DNA of 64,000 nucleotides, from assembly GCF_051020765.1 (NCBI RefSeq), contig NW_027469101.1, positions 868,001 through 932,000 on the forward strand, given 5' to 3'. The notes below the pieces were generated by a model. It was not told the origin of the DNA and ran no database searches. It was given only the letters and a program-made list of their open reading frames with translations. Position numbers and translations under genes: made by a program. Positions 26,714 through 39,077 of this stretch are shown here, piece by piece (the first letter of the stretch is position 1; each line of letters starts with the position of its first letter). This stretch comes from Lasioglossum baleicum. Its lineage: Eukaryota > Arthropoda > Insecta > Hymenoptera > Halictidae.

Positions 26714-27091
26714 GTAATAAAAATTGAAAATTTTGAAACGAATTGACAACATAAGAATAAGTTACAGTATGCATACATAATTGGAAGGCAGGGTAAAATG
26801 CATACGGTACAAGATCGGGGTAAAGAAATTAACGAGAACCTTCCAGTAGAGACTCTCCCATCTACCATACGCAACTATAATACAACTCCCGTGGCGTCGC
26901 TCCGACAGTGTAGGTATGTATACAGACAATGATATAAAATGACAACAAGCTTAACAAAATGTCGTCATATACATAATCTGACCTGATTCAGAAGACAGTT
27001 TTCGTAAAAATTTCAATTTTCGTAATTGAAAGTTTGACAATCTTGAAGGGAATATAATATATCGTAACAGTAAGTTACAGTATATAGAAAC

Positions 27092-27208
27092 AGCTACTCG
27101 ACTGAATGGTCTTTGTAAATCTCATTAATCTCAATATTGTACCGTAAGCATTCTTTTGCAGTTTCATGAGATTAATGAGATTTGCAGACACCATTCAGTC
27201 GAGCAGCT
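27092..27208. repeat. Fold-back: 42-bp arms, 33-nt loop, inside the minus-polarity B array
   Basis: Arm 1 (27092-27133) and arm 2 (27167-27208) are inverted copies matching at 38 of 42 positions. The first begins AGCTACTCGACTGAATGG and the second ends CCATTCAGTCGAGCAGCT. The loop and arm 1 read as plus-polarity B (CTCATTAATCTCAATATTG, GTACCGTAAGCATTC), although everything around is minus polarity. The arms are much more alike than any two B units nearby, so the event is recent relative to the array. A snap-back or template-switch replication event is the natural explanation; a transposon footprint is less likely because the arms are B sequence. Confidence 0.85.
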
Positions 27209-28156
27209 CCGATCTACCGACGAAACTACACTGCCACTCCATTCGTGTCGCTCCATAAGCGTAGGATACAGACAATCACACAATACAGCAGCAAATTCAA
27301 CAAAATGTTGTCATAAACGTAGATTTAACTAATGCAAAAGACACTTTTGCTAAGAAATAAAAATTTTGAAAATTAGAAATAGAAAATTATAACAGGAATT
27401 GAAAGTATCATAACATTAAGTTACAGATTGTATTAATAAATGGGACAATGGGGAAATGCATGCGATACAAAATCAAGGTTAATGAAATTAACACAGACAA
27501 TCCAGTAGTGCTGCTCAGATATACCATATGCCACTACAGAGCCACTCCAGTTGTGACGCTTTAGAAACGTAGGTTTGTATTCAGACAATCATTTATCACT
27601 GCAACAAATTGATCGAATTATTCGCATAAACGTAGGCTTATCTAATTGGAAATACACTTTTACTATGAAGCATAAATTTTTAAATTAAAAACTGGAAACT
27701 GTGAAAAAATATAAAAGAGCATAACCGTAAATACAGTATGTATAAATAAATGGAAGTCTGGGAAGAGATCCATACCGTACAGAATTATGATCAAAGAAAT
27801 TAACGAATCCTATATAGCAGGGTCCCTCCTATGTACCGAACGCAACTGCAAGACCACTCCAGTCGTGTTGTTCCGTCAGCGTAGGTACGTATAAAGACAA
27901 TCCTATAAAATAACCAAGAACTTAACAAAATATTGTCATTAACGTAAATTCAACTAATTTCTAATTCACGTTTACTATGAATTACAATGTCTGAAATTAA
28001 AAGTTAGAAATTATAACAAAAATCGAAAATATCATACCAGCAAATTACAGTACGTATAAACAACGTATGTCGTAGATTTTACGTGTCGCTACTGCCACTA
28101 GGGCTTATCGATACGGCCACCACGGGCGCGTGACTGGGATACGCCCAATCAGCGCA

Positions 28157-28181
28157 GTGTGTGGCGCACCTTACCACACAC
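28157..28181. other. Hairpin in the GC-rich insertion
   Basis: A perfect 8-bp stem, GTGTGTGG with CCACACAC, has a 9-nt loop. It is followed closely by a second hairpin at 28192-28217, which suggests a structured transcript or a structured end of the inserted element. Confidence 0.6.
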
Positions 28182-28191
28182 CTACCAATCA

Positions 28192-28217
28192 GCTCGTAGA
28201 CTGCAAGCCCTACGAGC
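28192..28217. other. Second hairpin in the GC-rich insertion
   Basis: A perfect 8-bp stem, GCTCGTAG with CTACGAGC, has a 10-nt loop. Together with the hairpin 10 bp upstream it forms a compact two-stem module near the left edge of the insertion. Confidence 0.6.
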
Positions 28218-29577
28218 CAACCTTGGGTAGGCCGGGACCTTTCTAAATCCCTACTGACTCTGGCAGGCCAGTACCCGAGCAGATCTCACGCCGCTCACTC
28301 GTGGAGGATCACCCGCCCGAAGACGGGGTCCCCTAACCCGCGATATGGGCTTACCACTGCCCCCTAGAGGCCAACCCAAGCATCCGGCGGGGAGGACGGA
28401 CCAAGGCCCGCCCGCCCCAGGGCTCGAACCGGTTCCCGAGGTACCAGTGAATGCAGGGCCGTACCGGTCATACCCCTCGTAAGGACACCTTACTTCCTGA
28501 ATGAGGTGCTTGCTCACCTCGGCCTAGGTTCGGCCGACTCGGGCACCGTGGGTTCGTCATACCCATACTGCAAATGGACCAGAAGGCCCACCGCAGCCCC
28601 TGCGGAGAACGAATGCATACAGTACAACATCAAGGTTAAAGAAGTTAACGGAGCCTATACAGTTGTGTGTCTCCGATCTACCGTACGCAGCTACAAGACC
28701 ACTCCAGCCGTGTCGCTCCGGAAGCGTACGTACGTACCCAGATATTCATATAAAATACCAGCAAATTTAATAAAATATTTTCATATACGTGCTCTCAACT
28801 AATTCCAAAGACACTTTTATTAAGAAATATAATTTTTCAAAATAATGGTTGAAGATATTGCAAAAAAAAAAAAACGAAAATATCATGACAGCCAATTGCA
28901 GTATGTATATGTAAATAGAAAACTAGAAGAAATTGTATACATTCCAATTTAAGGTTAGAGAAATTAACAACGGCCATACAGTAGCATCGCTCCGATCTAC
29001 CGAAGGCAACTACGGCGCCATTCCAGTCGTGTGGCGGAAACAGCGTAGCGACGTATACAGAAATTCATGTAAAATAACAATAGTTTAACAAGATATTGTT
29101 GTAAACCTACACTCAACTAATTGCAAAGATGTTTGTCTTAAGAATTGCAATTCTTGAAATTAAAAGTAGGACACATTGTACAAAATCGGAAATGCCATAA
29201 GAATAAATTACAGTATGTAGAAATACGTAGAAAAATGGGAGAAGTGCATAAGCTACACTGTCAGGATTAAGGAAATTACAGAAAACCATTCAGTATTGTC
29301 GCTCCGATTTACTGTATACAACTGCAACACCACCCTAGACTCTTCGCCCCGGCACCGTAGAAACGCATACAGACTATCATATAAAATAACAATGAATTTA
29401 ACAGGACACCGACATAAACGAACATTGAACTAACCAGAAAGACGCTTTTACTAAACAACACAATATTTAAAATTATAAATTTGAAATGCCGAAAAAAAGA
29501 AAAAAAATATTGCATACGTTAAAATAGCAAGTCTAATGAAAATAACCAAACCATTCCAGTATTGCCGCACCGAGGAT

Positions 29578-29715
29578 CCGTACGCAGCTACGAGTACATA
29601 TCCGTCGTGTCGCCCCGTTGCGTCAATGGGCATACGTTGACCGACATAGTCGTGTCGCACCAATATACCGTACGCAAATACAAGTCCACCCTAGTCGCGT
29701 CGCTTCGGAGGAGTA
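29578..29715 (-). repeat. Partial tandem duplication of about 90 bp within a B unit
   Basis: The box CCGTACGC occurs at 29578 and again at 29668. Each is preceded by a GTCGC or GCCGCACC box and followed by CTACGAG or ATACAAG and a second CGTGTCGC or CGCGTCGC box. The GTCGCTCCG-type core therefore occurs four times here instead of twice. Confidence 0.65.
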
Positions 29716-32355
29716 GATGCGCATATAGAAACCAAATATAAAATTACAGTAAGTTTAACAATATAATGTCATAAACGTACACTCATCTAATTTCACAGAC
29801 ACTTTCAATAAGTAATACAATTTTTTGAAATTACAAACTGCATATTATATAAAAAGTCGATTATATAAGAGTAAATTGCAGTATCATTAATAAATTTAAG
29901 ACTGGAATGAAATCCATACGGTACCAAACCAAAGTTAAAGAAATTGACGAAGACCATCCAGCAGTGCTATTCCGACAAACTGAAGGCAACTGCGATTCCA
30001 GTACAGTGGTGTCGCTCCGGAAGAGTTGGTACGTATACAGACCGTCGCATAAAATAACTGGAAATTTAACAAAATAATATCCATTCGTACACTCAGATAA
30101 ATCCAAAGACACTTTTACTAAGAAATACTATTTTTGCAACTAAAAATTGAAAATTTTCAATAAAACCGAATTTTTTATCATAACAGTAAATTGGAGTATG
30201 TTTAAGCAAATGTATGACTGGGAAAGAATGAATTCTGTACACAATCACGGATAAAGAAATTAACGAAGACCATCCAGTATGCCGATCGGATTTGCCGTAC
30301 GCAACTACAAAACCTCGTCAATCGTGTTGAACCGACAACGTAGGTACGTATAGAGACGACCATATATAATAACAATTATGCTAAAAAATAACGTCATATG
30401 CATACACTCAAATAATTTCGAAGGTGCTGTTACTCTAAAATAAAATTTTTGAATTTAGAAATTGGAAATTTTATTGAAAGTCGAAGATATCATAACAGCA
30501 AATATCAGTTTGCGTAAATAAATTGAAAACTGGGATGAAATGCGCACGGTTGAAAATGTAGGTAAGAGAAATTATCAATGAGCATATACTAGTGTCGCTG
30601 CTATCTTTCGATCATAACTGCAAGACCGTTCCAGCCATGCTGCTCCGAAAGGGTTGGTAAGAATACAGAAAATCACATGAAGTAACAACAAGCTTAAAAA
30701 ATATTTTCATATACGTAAACCCATCCAATACAAAAAACACATTTGAAAAGAAATACAATTATTTACATTAAAAAATGCAAATATTAAAAAGAATCGAAAA
30801 TATCAAGATAGGTGATTACTGTATGCATAAATAAATGGTCAACTGCGAAAATGCAAACGGAACACAGTCAAGATTAATGAAATTAGCGAAGACCATCCAG
30901 TAGTGCAACCCCGATCTACAGAAAGCCACTAGAAGACCATGCAGTCGCGTCGCGCATGGTAGCGTAGGTGCGCATGGAGACAACCATTCAAAATAATATT
31001 AAGTTTAATAACATAATATCATGAACGTACACTCACATAATACTAAAGACACTTTTACCGAGAAATACAGTTTTTTAAACTGGAAATCGAATATTTTGGA
31101 AAAAGATTGAAAATATCAAAGCAGTAAGTTACACTATGTAGAAATAAATAGAAATGTGTGAAAAAATGCAAACGCTACAATATAGGGTTTAGAGAAATTT
31201 ACAAAGTCCATATTAAAGCGTCGCTCCGATAATGTGAACGTAACTACAACATAATTCCCGCCGTGTCGTGCAGGATGCTTAGGTAGGTATACAGCCAACC
31301 GTATTGAATAACAATATGTTTAACAAATTTTGTCATAAACGTAAACTCAACTATGTCCAGATACACTTTTACTAAGAAATATAATTTTTGAAATTACCAA
31401 TTGGAATTATGGATGAAATCAGTAAATAACGGTATGTAAAAATAAATAGGAAGCTGCGAAAAGAAGCGAACGGTACAATATCACGGTTAAAGTAATAAAC
31501 TAAGATCATACAGTAATATCGCTGAGATCTACCGAACGCAACAACAAGACCTACCTAGACGTGTTGCTCCGTCAGTGCAGGTACGCACACTGACAATCAT
31601 TCAAAGGAACCAAGAATTTACCAAAATATTGCCAAAAACATACACACTACTACCTCGAAGGCAATTTTAATATGGAGTATAATTTTTAACTTAAAAATAA
31701 TAAATTTTGGAAAAAATCCAAAATATCATAACCTTTAATTACAGTATCTATAAATAAATGCAAAACTGTGAAAATGACTATGGTACAATATCAATTTTAG
31801 AGAAATTGCCGAAGATCATATACTAGCGTCGCTCCGATCTGCCGAACGAAACTACAAGGCCACTTCGGCCGTGTCGGTCCGGAAGCGTAGGTACGCAATC
31901 AGACGATCACATAAATCAACAGAGAATTTAACAAAATATTGTCATAAACGTACACTCACCCAATTCCAAAGACAAATTTCCTAAGAAATACAAGTTCTCT
32001 CATTAAAAATTGCAAAATTTTGAAAAGTCGAAGATACCATAACAGAAAACTACAGTATGTATAATTAAATGGTGGACTGGGAAAACTGCATGGGGTTCTA
32101 CATCAAGCTTAAAGAAATAAACGAAGACCACCCATTAGTGCAGTTCCGATCTGCCATAAGCAACTACAAGACCTCACAGGATGTGTTGCGCCGGCAGCGT
32201 AGGCACAGATACAGACAGTCACATACAATATCGTCAAGCTTAATATAATATTGTCATAAAAGTAAGCTCAAATTTTTCAAAGGGCACTTTTACTATGGAA
32301 TACAATTTTATATATTCAGAACCGAAAGAGAAGAAACAATTCAAAACTGTCGTGG

Positions 32356-32450
32356 CAGTAAATTACGGTATGTATATATAAATGGAAAACTGGGATAAAG
32401 TGCATAACAGTAAATTGGAGTAAGTATATATTAATTTCCGTCTGGGAAAT
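32356..32450 (-). repeat. Partial tandem duplication of about 52 bp within a B unit
   Basis: The segment CAGTAAATTACGGTATG at 32356 is repeated as CAGTAAATTGGAGTAAG at 32408. Each copy is followed by a TATATA or TATATT step and a CTGGGA box. A normal B unit has one. Confidence 0.65.
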
Positions 32451-34348
32451 AATGGGTTCGGTACACTATCTAAGTTAGGGGAATTAAAGAAGTTCATACA
32501 GTAGTGTCGCCCCGATATACCGAACGCAACTGCACGAGCACTTCATCCGTGTCGCTCCGGAAGCGTAGGCACGAGTACTGACAAACATATAATTTATCAC
32601 TAAGATTAAGAGAATATTTCCATAGACGTATACTCAACTTATTCCAAAGACACTTTCACCGAGAAATGCAATTTTTTAAAATAATAATTGGAAACGTAAA
32701 AAAAATCCAAAATATCGGAACAGTAAATTACATTATCAGCAAAAATAGACGAAACTGCGTTAGAATGAATACGGTACAGTATTATGGTTAAAGAAATTAA
32801 CGATGACCATCCTGAAGCGCCTCTCTATTCTCCTGCCGTGTCGCTCGGACAACGTAAGTACCCATACAGACTGCAATATAAAATAGCAATAAGTTTAACA
32901 AAATAACGTCATAAACGTACACTCAAACAATTCCAAAGGCACTTTTACTATGAAATAAAATCTTCCATACTAAAAATTGATTGAGATGTAAAAAATGGAA
33001 AATATCATAACAGTCAATTACAGTATGCATAAATAAATGAACAGCTGGGATAATATGCATGGGGCACAATATGAAGGTTAGAGAAGGTGACGAATATCCA
33101 TTTGCCGTACGCAACTAAAACACCCGTCAGGCGCGTCGCTCCGGCAGCCTAGGTACGCATACAGACAGTCATCTAAAATAACAGCAAATTGATCAAAATA
33201 TTTCTATAAAGTTGGAATCGTTTAATTCCAAGGCACTTTTACAAAAAAATACAATTTTTGAAATGAAAAATTAAAAAAAAAAATTATTAAAAAAAAAAAT
33301 CGAGAATATAATGACAGTAAGATACAGTATGTAGAAATAAATAGAAAACAGCGAAAGAACGCATACGGTAGAATACCAAGGTTAATGAAATCAGCAAAGA
33401 CTATAGAGTAGTGCTCTCCGATCTGCCGGACAAAACTGCAAGTCCTCGCCTGTCGGTATATTTACAGGTAATTAGATGAAATAACAATAAGTATAAAGAT
33501 ATAACGTCATAAACGTACACTCAGCTAATTCCAAAGACAATTGTACAAGGAAATACGATTTTTTACAACAAAAATAGGAAATCTTGTGAAAAATCGCAAA
33601 TATCCGAACAGTAAATTACAGTTTGTAGAAATAAATGGAAGACCGGGAAAAAATGCAAACGGTACAATGTCAAGGTCAGACAAGTTAATGAAGATCATTC
33701 TGTAGTGCCGTTTCCATCTACCGAAAGCAACTGCAAGACCTCGCGAGCCGTGTTGCTCAGGAAGCGTACGTACGTATAGTCACAATCCTATAAATAAACA
33801 TGAATTTAGCAAAATATTGACATGAGCGTACATTCTACTAATTCGAGAGCGCTTATCCTAAAAAATATGTTTCTTGAAAGTAGAAATTGGAAATTATGAA
33901 TGAAATCGAAAATATTATAAGTGTAAAATACGGTATGTATAATTGAATGGAAAACTGGGAAAAAGATCCATACGGTACGATTACCAGATTAAAGAAATAA
34001 ACGAAAACCATCCAGTTGTGTCGCTCCATTGTACCGAACCCAACTGCAAGATCACTCCAGCCGTGTCACTCGGGTAGCGTAGGGTCGAATATAGACAATC
34101 GTATAAAATAAGAGCAAGTTTATCAAAATAATGTAATAAATGTAAACTCAACTTATTCCAAACACGCTAATACTATAAAATTCAATCATTTAATCCAGGA
34201 ATTGATAGTTATGTAAAAAATGTAAAATACTATGACAGTAAATTATAGTATGTACAAATAAATTGAAAAATGGGAAAAAATGAAGACGTTACATAATCAA
34301 GTTTAAAGACAATATCAAAGACCACCCAGCAGTGCCGCTACGTTCTGC

Positions 34349-34490
34349 AGTTCGCAAGCGGAGGACCACGCGAGTCGTGCTGCTCAGACAGCGTAGGTAC
34401 ATTTGGTGACATTCATATAGAATAATAACCGTCCGTACGCTGTTACAAAGCCTCGTTAGTCGTTTCGCTCCGGAAGCGTAAGTACATATA
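34349..34490 (-). repeat. Partial tandem duplication of about 85 bp within a B unit
   Basis: The segment GTTCGCAAGCGGAGGACC through AGCGTAGGTACAT, beginning near 34349, is repeated beginning near 34431 as CGTACGCTGTTACAAAGCC through AGCGTAAGTACAT. Only then does the usual ATAATCATATAAAAC landmark follow. Confidence 0.65.
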
Positions 34491-37400
34491 CGGATAATCA
34501 TATAAAACAACAATAAGTTTGGCAAGATATCGCGATAAACATACGCTCAACAAATGCCAAAGGCACTTTTACTATGAAATACTATCCTTTAAACTAAAAA
34601 TTGAAAATTATGAGAAACACTGAATATATGATATCAGTAAATTACAGTAAGCTAAAATACATGGAAGGCTGCGAAAGAATCTATTTGGTACAATATCATG
34701 GTAAAAGAAATTAACGAAGACCATTCAGTAGCGTCTCTTCCATCTAGCGAACGCAACTACGTGACCACGCAAGTTGAGTCTCTCCGGCAGGGTAGGTACG
34801 TATACAGAGAGTAATATGAAATACCAACAAATTCAACAAAATGTTCTCATAACTGTACAATCAACTAATCCCAAAGACACAAATCTTAAAGAATACAATT
34901 TTTGCAATTAAAAATTGGATATTATCAATAATATCCAAAACCATAACAGTAAATTACAGTATGTACAAATAAATAGAAAACTGCTACAAAATGTGCACAG
35001 TAAAATATAACGGTCAAAGGCATTTACACGGGTGATACAGTAGTGTTGCTCTGATCTGCCGACCGTAAATACGAGAGCATTCCACCGTGTGGCTCCGAAA
35101 ACGTAGGTACGTGTAGAGACAATCATGTAAAATAACAATGAGTTTAACAAAACATTACCAGAAACGTACACTCAAATGATTCCAAAGAAAGTTTTACTAA
35201 GAAATACGGCATATTTCATTAAAAATTGACAATTTAAACAAAAATAGAAAATATCACAACAGTAAATGGCAGTTTGAATAAATATCTAGAAAACAAGGAA
35301 AGTGCATACGATACAAAATCAAGGATCAACAAATTATCGAAGACCGTCCAGTACTGCAACTCCGATATAACACTCGCAACTACAGAACCGCTCCAGTCGT
35401 GTCGCTTCGGCAGCGTAAGTATGTATACGGAGAATCATACAAAATATCACTATATTTAACTGAATAATGTCATAAACGTACACTCAACTAATTCCAAAGT
35501 CACTTTTCCTAAGAAATAAAGTTTTTTAAAATAAAAATTCAAATTTAGAAGAAAATTGAAAGTATCATACCAGTAAATTGCAGTGTGTAGATGTAAATAG
35601 ATAACTGCGAAAAATGCGTACCATATGACACTTACCTAAACTACTGCAGCCGTGGCGCTCCGGAAGCGTAAGTACCATATAGACAATCATATAATAACAG
35701 AATAATTTTAGCTATATAATGTCATAAACGTACGCTCAGCTAATTCAATAGCTGCTTCTCTTAAAAAAATACAATTTCCGAAATTAAAGACTATAAAATC
35801 TTAAATGAGGTCCAGAATATCATACCAGCAAATTACACTATGTTCAGATAAATAGCAAACTGCAGAGGGATGTATAGGGTACAATATCAAGGTTAAGGAA
35901 ATGAACAAAGGCCATGCAGTAGTGTTGCTCCTGTCTGCCGATCGCAAACACAGGTACACTCCAATCGTGTTGCTCCGGCACCGTAGGTACGTATAGGGAT
36001 AATTATATAAAGTGACAAGGACTAAATAGAACATTGTCATTAACGTACACTCAAATAATTCCAAGCATACTTCTACTAATAATTACTATTTTTAAAATTG
36101 AAAATAGAAAATTTTGGAATAAATCGAGCACACAATAACAGTAAATTACTGTATGTAAAAATTAATGGAAAACTGCGAAAAGAATGCATACGGTGCAATA
36201 TCAAGGTTAAAGAAATTGATGATGACCATTCAGCATTGCCGCTCCGATCTACCGAATGCAACTACAAGACCAGTCCATTCGTGTCGCTCCATAAGCGTAG
36301 CTATGTATACAGACAATCATACAATACAGTAACAAATTCAGCAAAATATTGTCATGACTGCAGACTTAGTTGATTCAAAAGGAACTTTTACTAAGAAATA
36401 CAATTTTTTAAACTTAAAATTGAAAATTTAGAAAAAAATCGGAAATGTCAAAACAGTATATTGCGGTATGTATAAATAAATGGAAAACTGGGAAAAATTG
36501 CATACAGTAAGGAATCAAGGTTAAAGAAATTAACAAATGTCACCCTGTTCTGCCGCTTCGATCTTCTGTTCGCAATTACTACACCTCGCCGGAAGTGTCG
36601 TCCAGGCAGCGTAGGGGACTATACAGACAATCATATGAAACAACATCATGCTCACTATTATTAAGGAATATAGTTTTCAGAATTAAAATATTGACAATTT
36701 TGAAAAGGAATTGAAGATATAATAGTAAATTACGACTCTAGACGTGTCGCTCCGGACGCTTATGTACGTATAGAGACTATTATATAATATAACAATAAGA
36801 TTAACAAAATATTGTCATAAACGTACACTCTAATAATTGAAAGGCAATGTTACTGCAAATTATATTTTTTGAAATTAAAAACAGCAAATTATGATAACAA
36901 TGGAAAATATCATAACAGTAAATTACAACATGTTGAAATAAGTAGAAGATTGGGAATGAATTCTTACGGTACAATATTAAGGATGAAGAAACTAACAATG
37001 CCCGTAGAGAATTGTCGATCCGCCCTGCCGTACGCAAATACAAGAACGCGACAGTCGTGCCGCTCCGGTAGCGTGGATACGTGTACAGAAAATCATATAA
37101 AATAACAATTTTTTTTACATTATGTTTCCATAAACATACACTCAACTGATTCCAAAGACACTTTTGCTTCGAAATGCAGTTTCCTAAACTCAAGATTACG
37201 AACATTAAAAAAAATTTTTTAAATCTTAACAGTAAATTACAGTATGTATGAAGAACTGGGAGACTTTGACAAAATGCATACGATTCATAATCATGGTTGA
37301 TGCAGAAATGAAGGGGGACCATCTAGTATTGCTACTCCGCCCTGTCGTACGTATCATCATGACCCCGCCAGTCATGTCGCTCCGGCAGCATGGGTGCGTA

Positions 37401-38170
37401 TACTGTTAATCATATGAAATAACAATATTCTTAGCATGATATTGCTATAAAAGTACACTCAACTAATTCCACAGTCACTTTTGCTGAAAAACACAGTTTT
37501 ATAAACTCAAAATTGAATATTTTGAAAAAAAATCGAAAATATCATATCAGTAAATTACAGTATGTATAAATAAATGGGAGACTGGGAAAATTGCATTCCG
37601 TGCAAAACCATAGTTGAGAAAATTAACGAAAACCATTCTGTCTGCCACTCCGCCCTGCGGTATACAACTACAAGATACCGCCAGCCTGGCTGCCCGGCAG
37701 CGTGGGTATGTACACAGGCAATCATACAAAATAACAATATTCTCAGCATGATATTGCTATGAAAGTACACTCAACTAATTCCAAAGGTACCTTTGTTGGG
37801 AAATACTGTTTTGAAACTAGAGATTGAAAATTTAGAAAAAAATTGAAAATATTAGAACAGTAACTTATAGTATGTACAAATAAATGGGAGACTGAGAAAG
37901 AGTGCATGCCGTACAAAATCATGGTTAAGGGAATTAATGAAGTCCATCCTGTAGTGCGCATCCGCCCTGCGGTACGAAAATACTAGACATCGCCAGATGT
38001 GTCGCTCCGACAGCGTATGTACCTATACAGACAATCATACATAATAACAATAAGTTTAATATGATATTGTCACAAAATTTACACTCAACTAATTCTATAG
38101 ATACTTTTACTGAGAACTACACTTCTTGAAATTAAAAAATGGAAATTATGAAGAAGAGCGAAAAATGGAA

Positions 38171-38210
38171 GAGAATTAGAATTTAATATATCTGATTTGA
38201 TATTTTTTTC
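38171..38210. other. AT-rich transition between B and D
   Basis: These 40 bases of low-complexity AT sequence (TTTAATATATCTGATTTG followed by a T-rich run) cannot be aligned to either neighbour. No feature is visible. Confidence 0.5.
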
Positions 38211-38540
38211 TTTGTAATTTTTGCATATCCTACACATCTATGCACGAGCACCTATCCCCATCCCGAGAACACGACAGACCTAACCTCCCCAAACCTAATC
38301 CGTCCGGTACAGGTTGGGTCAATCCATCCACCCATTTAATGTATTTATTATTGGCACTTACTAATTGCATGCAGTTATTTGCACTCTTCTATTAATTTCT
38401 GCATGACCAACACATGTATGTCCGAGACCCATACCCAATCACGAGAATGCAACAAACTTAGCCCTCACGTAGCGAGGCAGGCCACCTATCCGCACATTTT
38501 GTGCATTTATTGTTAGCAGTTATTAAATTTATTTTAGTAT
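38211..38540 (+). repeat. Satellite D, left block, about 1.8 units of about 178 bp
   Basis: This family is distinct from A, B and C. The landmark ACACATCTATGCACGAG near 38232 recurs as ACACATGTATGTCCGAG near 38410, 178 bp on. Between them are CGAGAACACGACAGACC, a GGTTGGGTCAATCCATCC box, CCATTTAATGTATTTATTA and TTGGCACTTACTAATTGC. The same unit reappears at 43816-44308 on the other side of satellite C. Runs such as CCTAACCT are part of the unit and too few to be telomeric. Confidence 0.75.
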
Positions 38541-38571
38541 ATCCTAATGAGTCGTTAGTCACATCGTTTGT

Positions 38572-39077
38572 CAGCGTCACCACCTCTCTTGAGAGCCGAA
38601 CCGCTATGTCAGTAACTTCACCTACCTTCTTATTCAGAGGATCATGCCAGGAATTCCGGTAGTAAATCTACTGGACAGTATTGCCAATAGACGCCTTAAT
38701 TCACGGAACGAATATTGGTGTCGGAGTCAGACCCTTCGAGAACATTATAACCTGTAATGTAGTCGATAAATTTACCGCAGACCTTAAGAACCGAGAACAA
38801 AACCAACTGTATCGAGACTACAACTGATTGTGCGCGGATAGAAATAAGTGGACATATTTGCAGACGGACACTTAAATTATGTCATGTATGAATAGGAAGA
38901 TCGAGAGTCAAACCGTTCGAGAACGTTACCACCCTCTTTGAGAGTCGAACCACTAACTCAATACCATCACCTATCCTGTTATTCCGAGGGTCAGACCAGG
39001 ACATGCGGGCGAGAATCCACAACATAGTATTGCCAATGGACACAGTAATTCATGGTATGAATGTTAATATCGAAACT
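38572..39077 (+). repeat. Satellite A fragment, plus polarity, about 1.5 units
   Basis: This is clear A sequence starting inside half 2 (CACCACCTCTCTTGAGAGCC) and running through TTCCGGTAGTAAATCTACTG, CAGTATTGCCAATAGACG, ACCTTAATTCACGG, GTCAAACCGTTCGAGAACG and CACCTATCCTG. It ends just after the GTATGAATGTTAAT landmark. It separates D from C. Confidence 0.88.

Larger units (their letters stand above)
22711..28071 (-). repeat. Satellite B array, minus polarity, about 17 units
   Basis: This is the reverse complement of the B consensus. The landmark CAGACAATCATATAAAATAA or a variant recurs near 22893, 23203, 23517, 23815, 24130, 24440 and 24752, with spacing of 298-315 bp. Between landmarks the order is a TTTAACAAAATATTGTCATA box, CGTACACTCAACTAATTCC, GACACTTTTACTAAGAAATA, an A-rich tract, CATAACAGTAAATTACAGTA, TAAATAAATGG, GCATACGGTACAA, AAGAAATTAACGAAGACCAT and GTCGCTCCG twice. 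The array is interrupted at 28072 by a GC-rich insertion. Copies of an open frame of about 60 codons on the minus strand (for example 24262-24444, 25496-25678 and 25811-25993) lie at the same unit phase and are the same shadow. Confidence 0.93.
28072..28610. mobile_element. GC-rich insertion of about 540 bp in satellite B, unidentified
   Basis: Base composition changes abruptly from AT-rich B to clearly GC-rich sequence, then back to B at GAATGCATACAGTAC near 28609. The flanking B phase is nearly continuous: TACAGTACGTATAAA before and AATGCATACAGTACAAC after, with about 15 bp of B missing. The block contains local hairpins, a repeated CCAATCAGC (28145 and 28185), and on the minus strand a perfect match to the polymerase III B-box pattern, GGTTCGAGCCC, near 28410-28420. 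I see no matching A box. One minus-strand open frame (28251-28517) is Gly/Pro/Arg-rich and looks like a by-product of GC content. No clear target-site duplication or A-tail is visible. It is best called a retroelement fragment or structured SINE-like insert of unknown family. Confidence 0.6.
28610..38170 (-). repeat. Satellite B array, minus polarity, about 30 units
   Basis: This continues the minus-polarity B array after the GC-rich insertion with the same landmark order and a period near 312 bp. Local rearrangements are frequent. There are partial tandem duplications near 29578, 32356 and 34349. Deleted units occur near 32815, 35630 and 36735; at 36735 the AAATTACGACTC step jumps straight to the CCGGACGCTTATG region. 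The longest open frame of the window (minus strand, 36801-37322) is here. It spans more than one unit and shows the same hydrophobic block twice, as expected for a unit length near a multiple of three, so it is treated as a shadow. The array fades out in an AT-rich stretch at about 38170. Confidence 0.93.

Noticed and set aside
28380..28450. tRNA gene or tRNA-derived head in the GC-rich insertion
   Set aside because: A perfect B-box pattern is present on the minus strand, but no A box lies at the right distance upstream and no cloverleaf can be folded by eye.
28251..28517. 88-codon minus-strand frame in the GC-rich insertion
   Set aside because: It is Gly-, Pro- and Arg-rich, as expected from GC-rich sequence with few stops. 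No domain is recognisable and the frame is not bounded by element features.
36801..37322. Longest open frame of the window, 173 codons on the minus strand, hydrophobic
   Set aside because: It lies wholly in satellite B and contains the same hydrophobic block twice, one unit apart. The B unit is close to 312 bp, a multiple of three, so one frame can stay open across units by chance. Many shorter frames at the same phase carry the same peptide.
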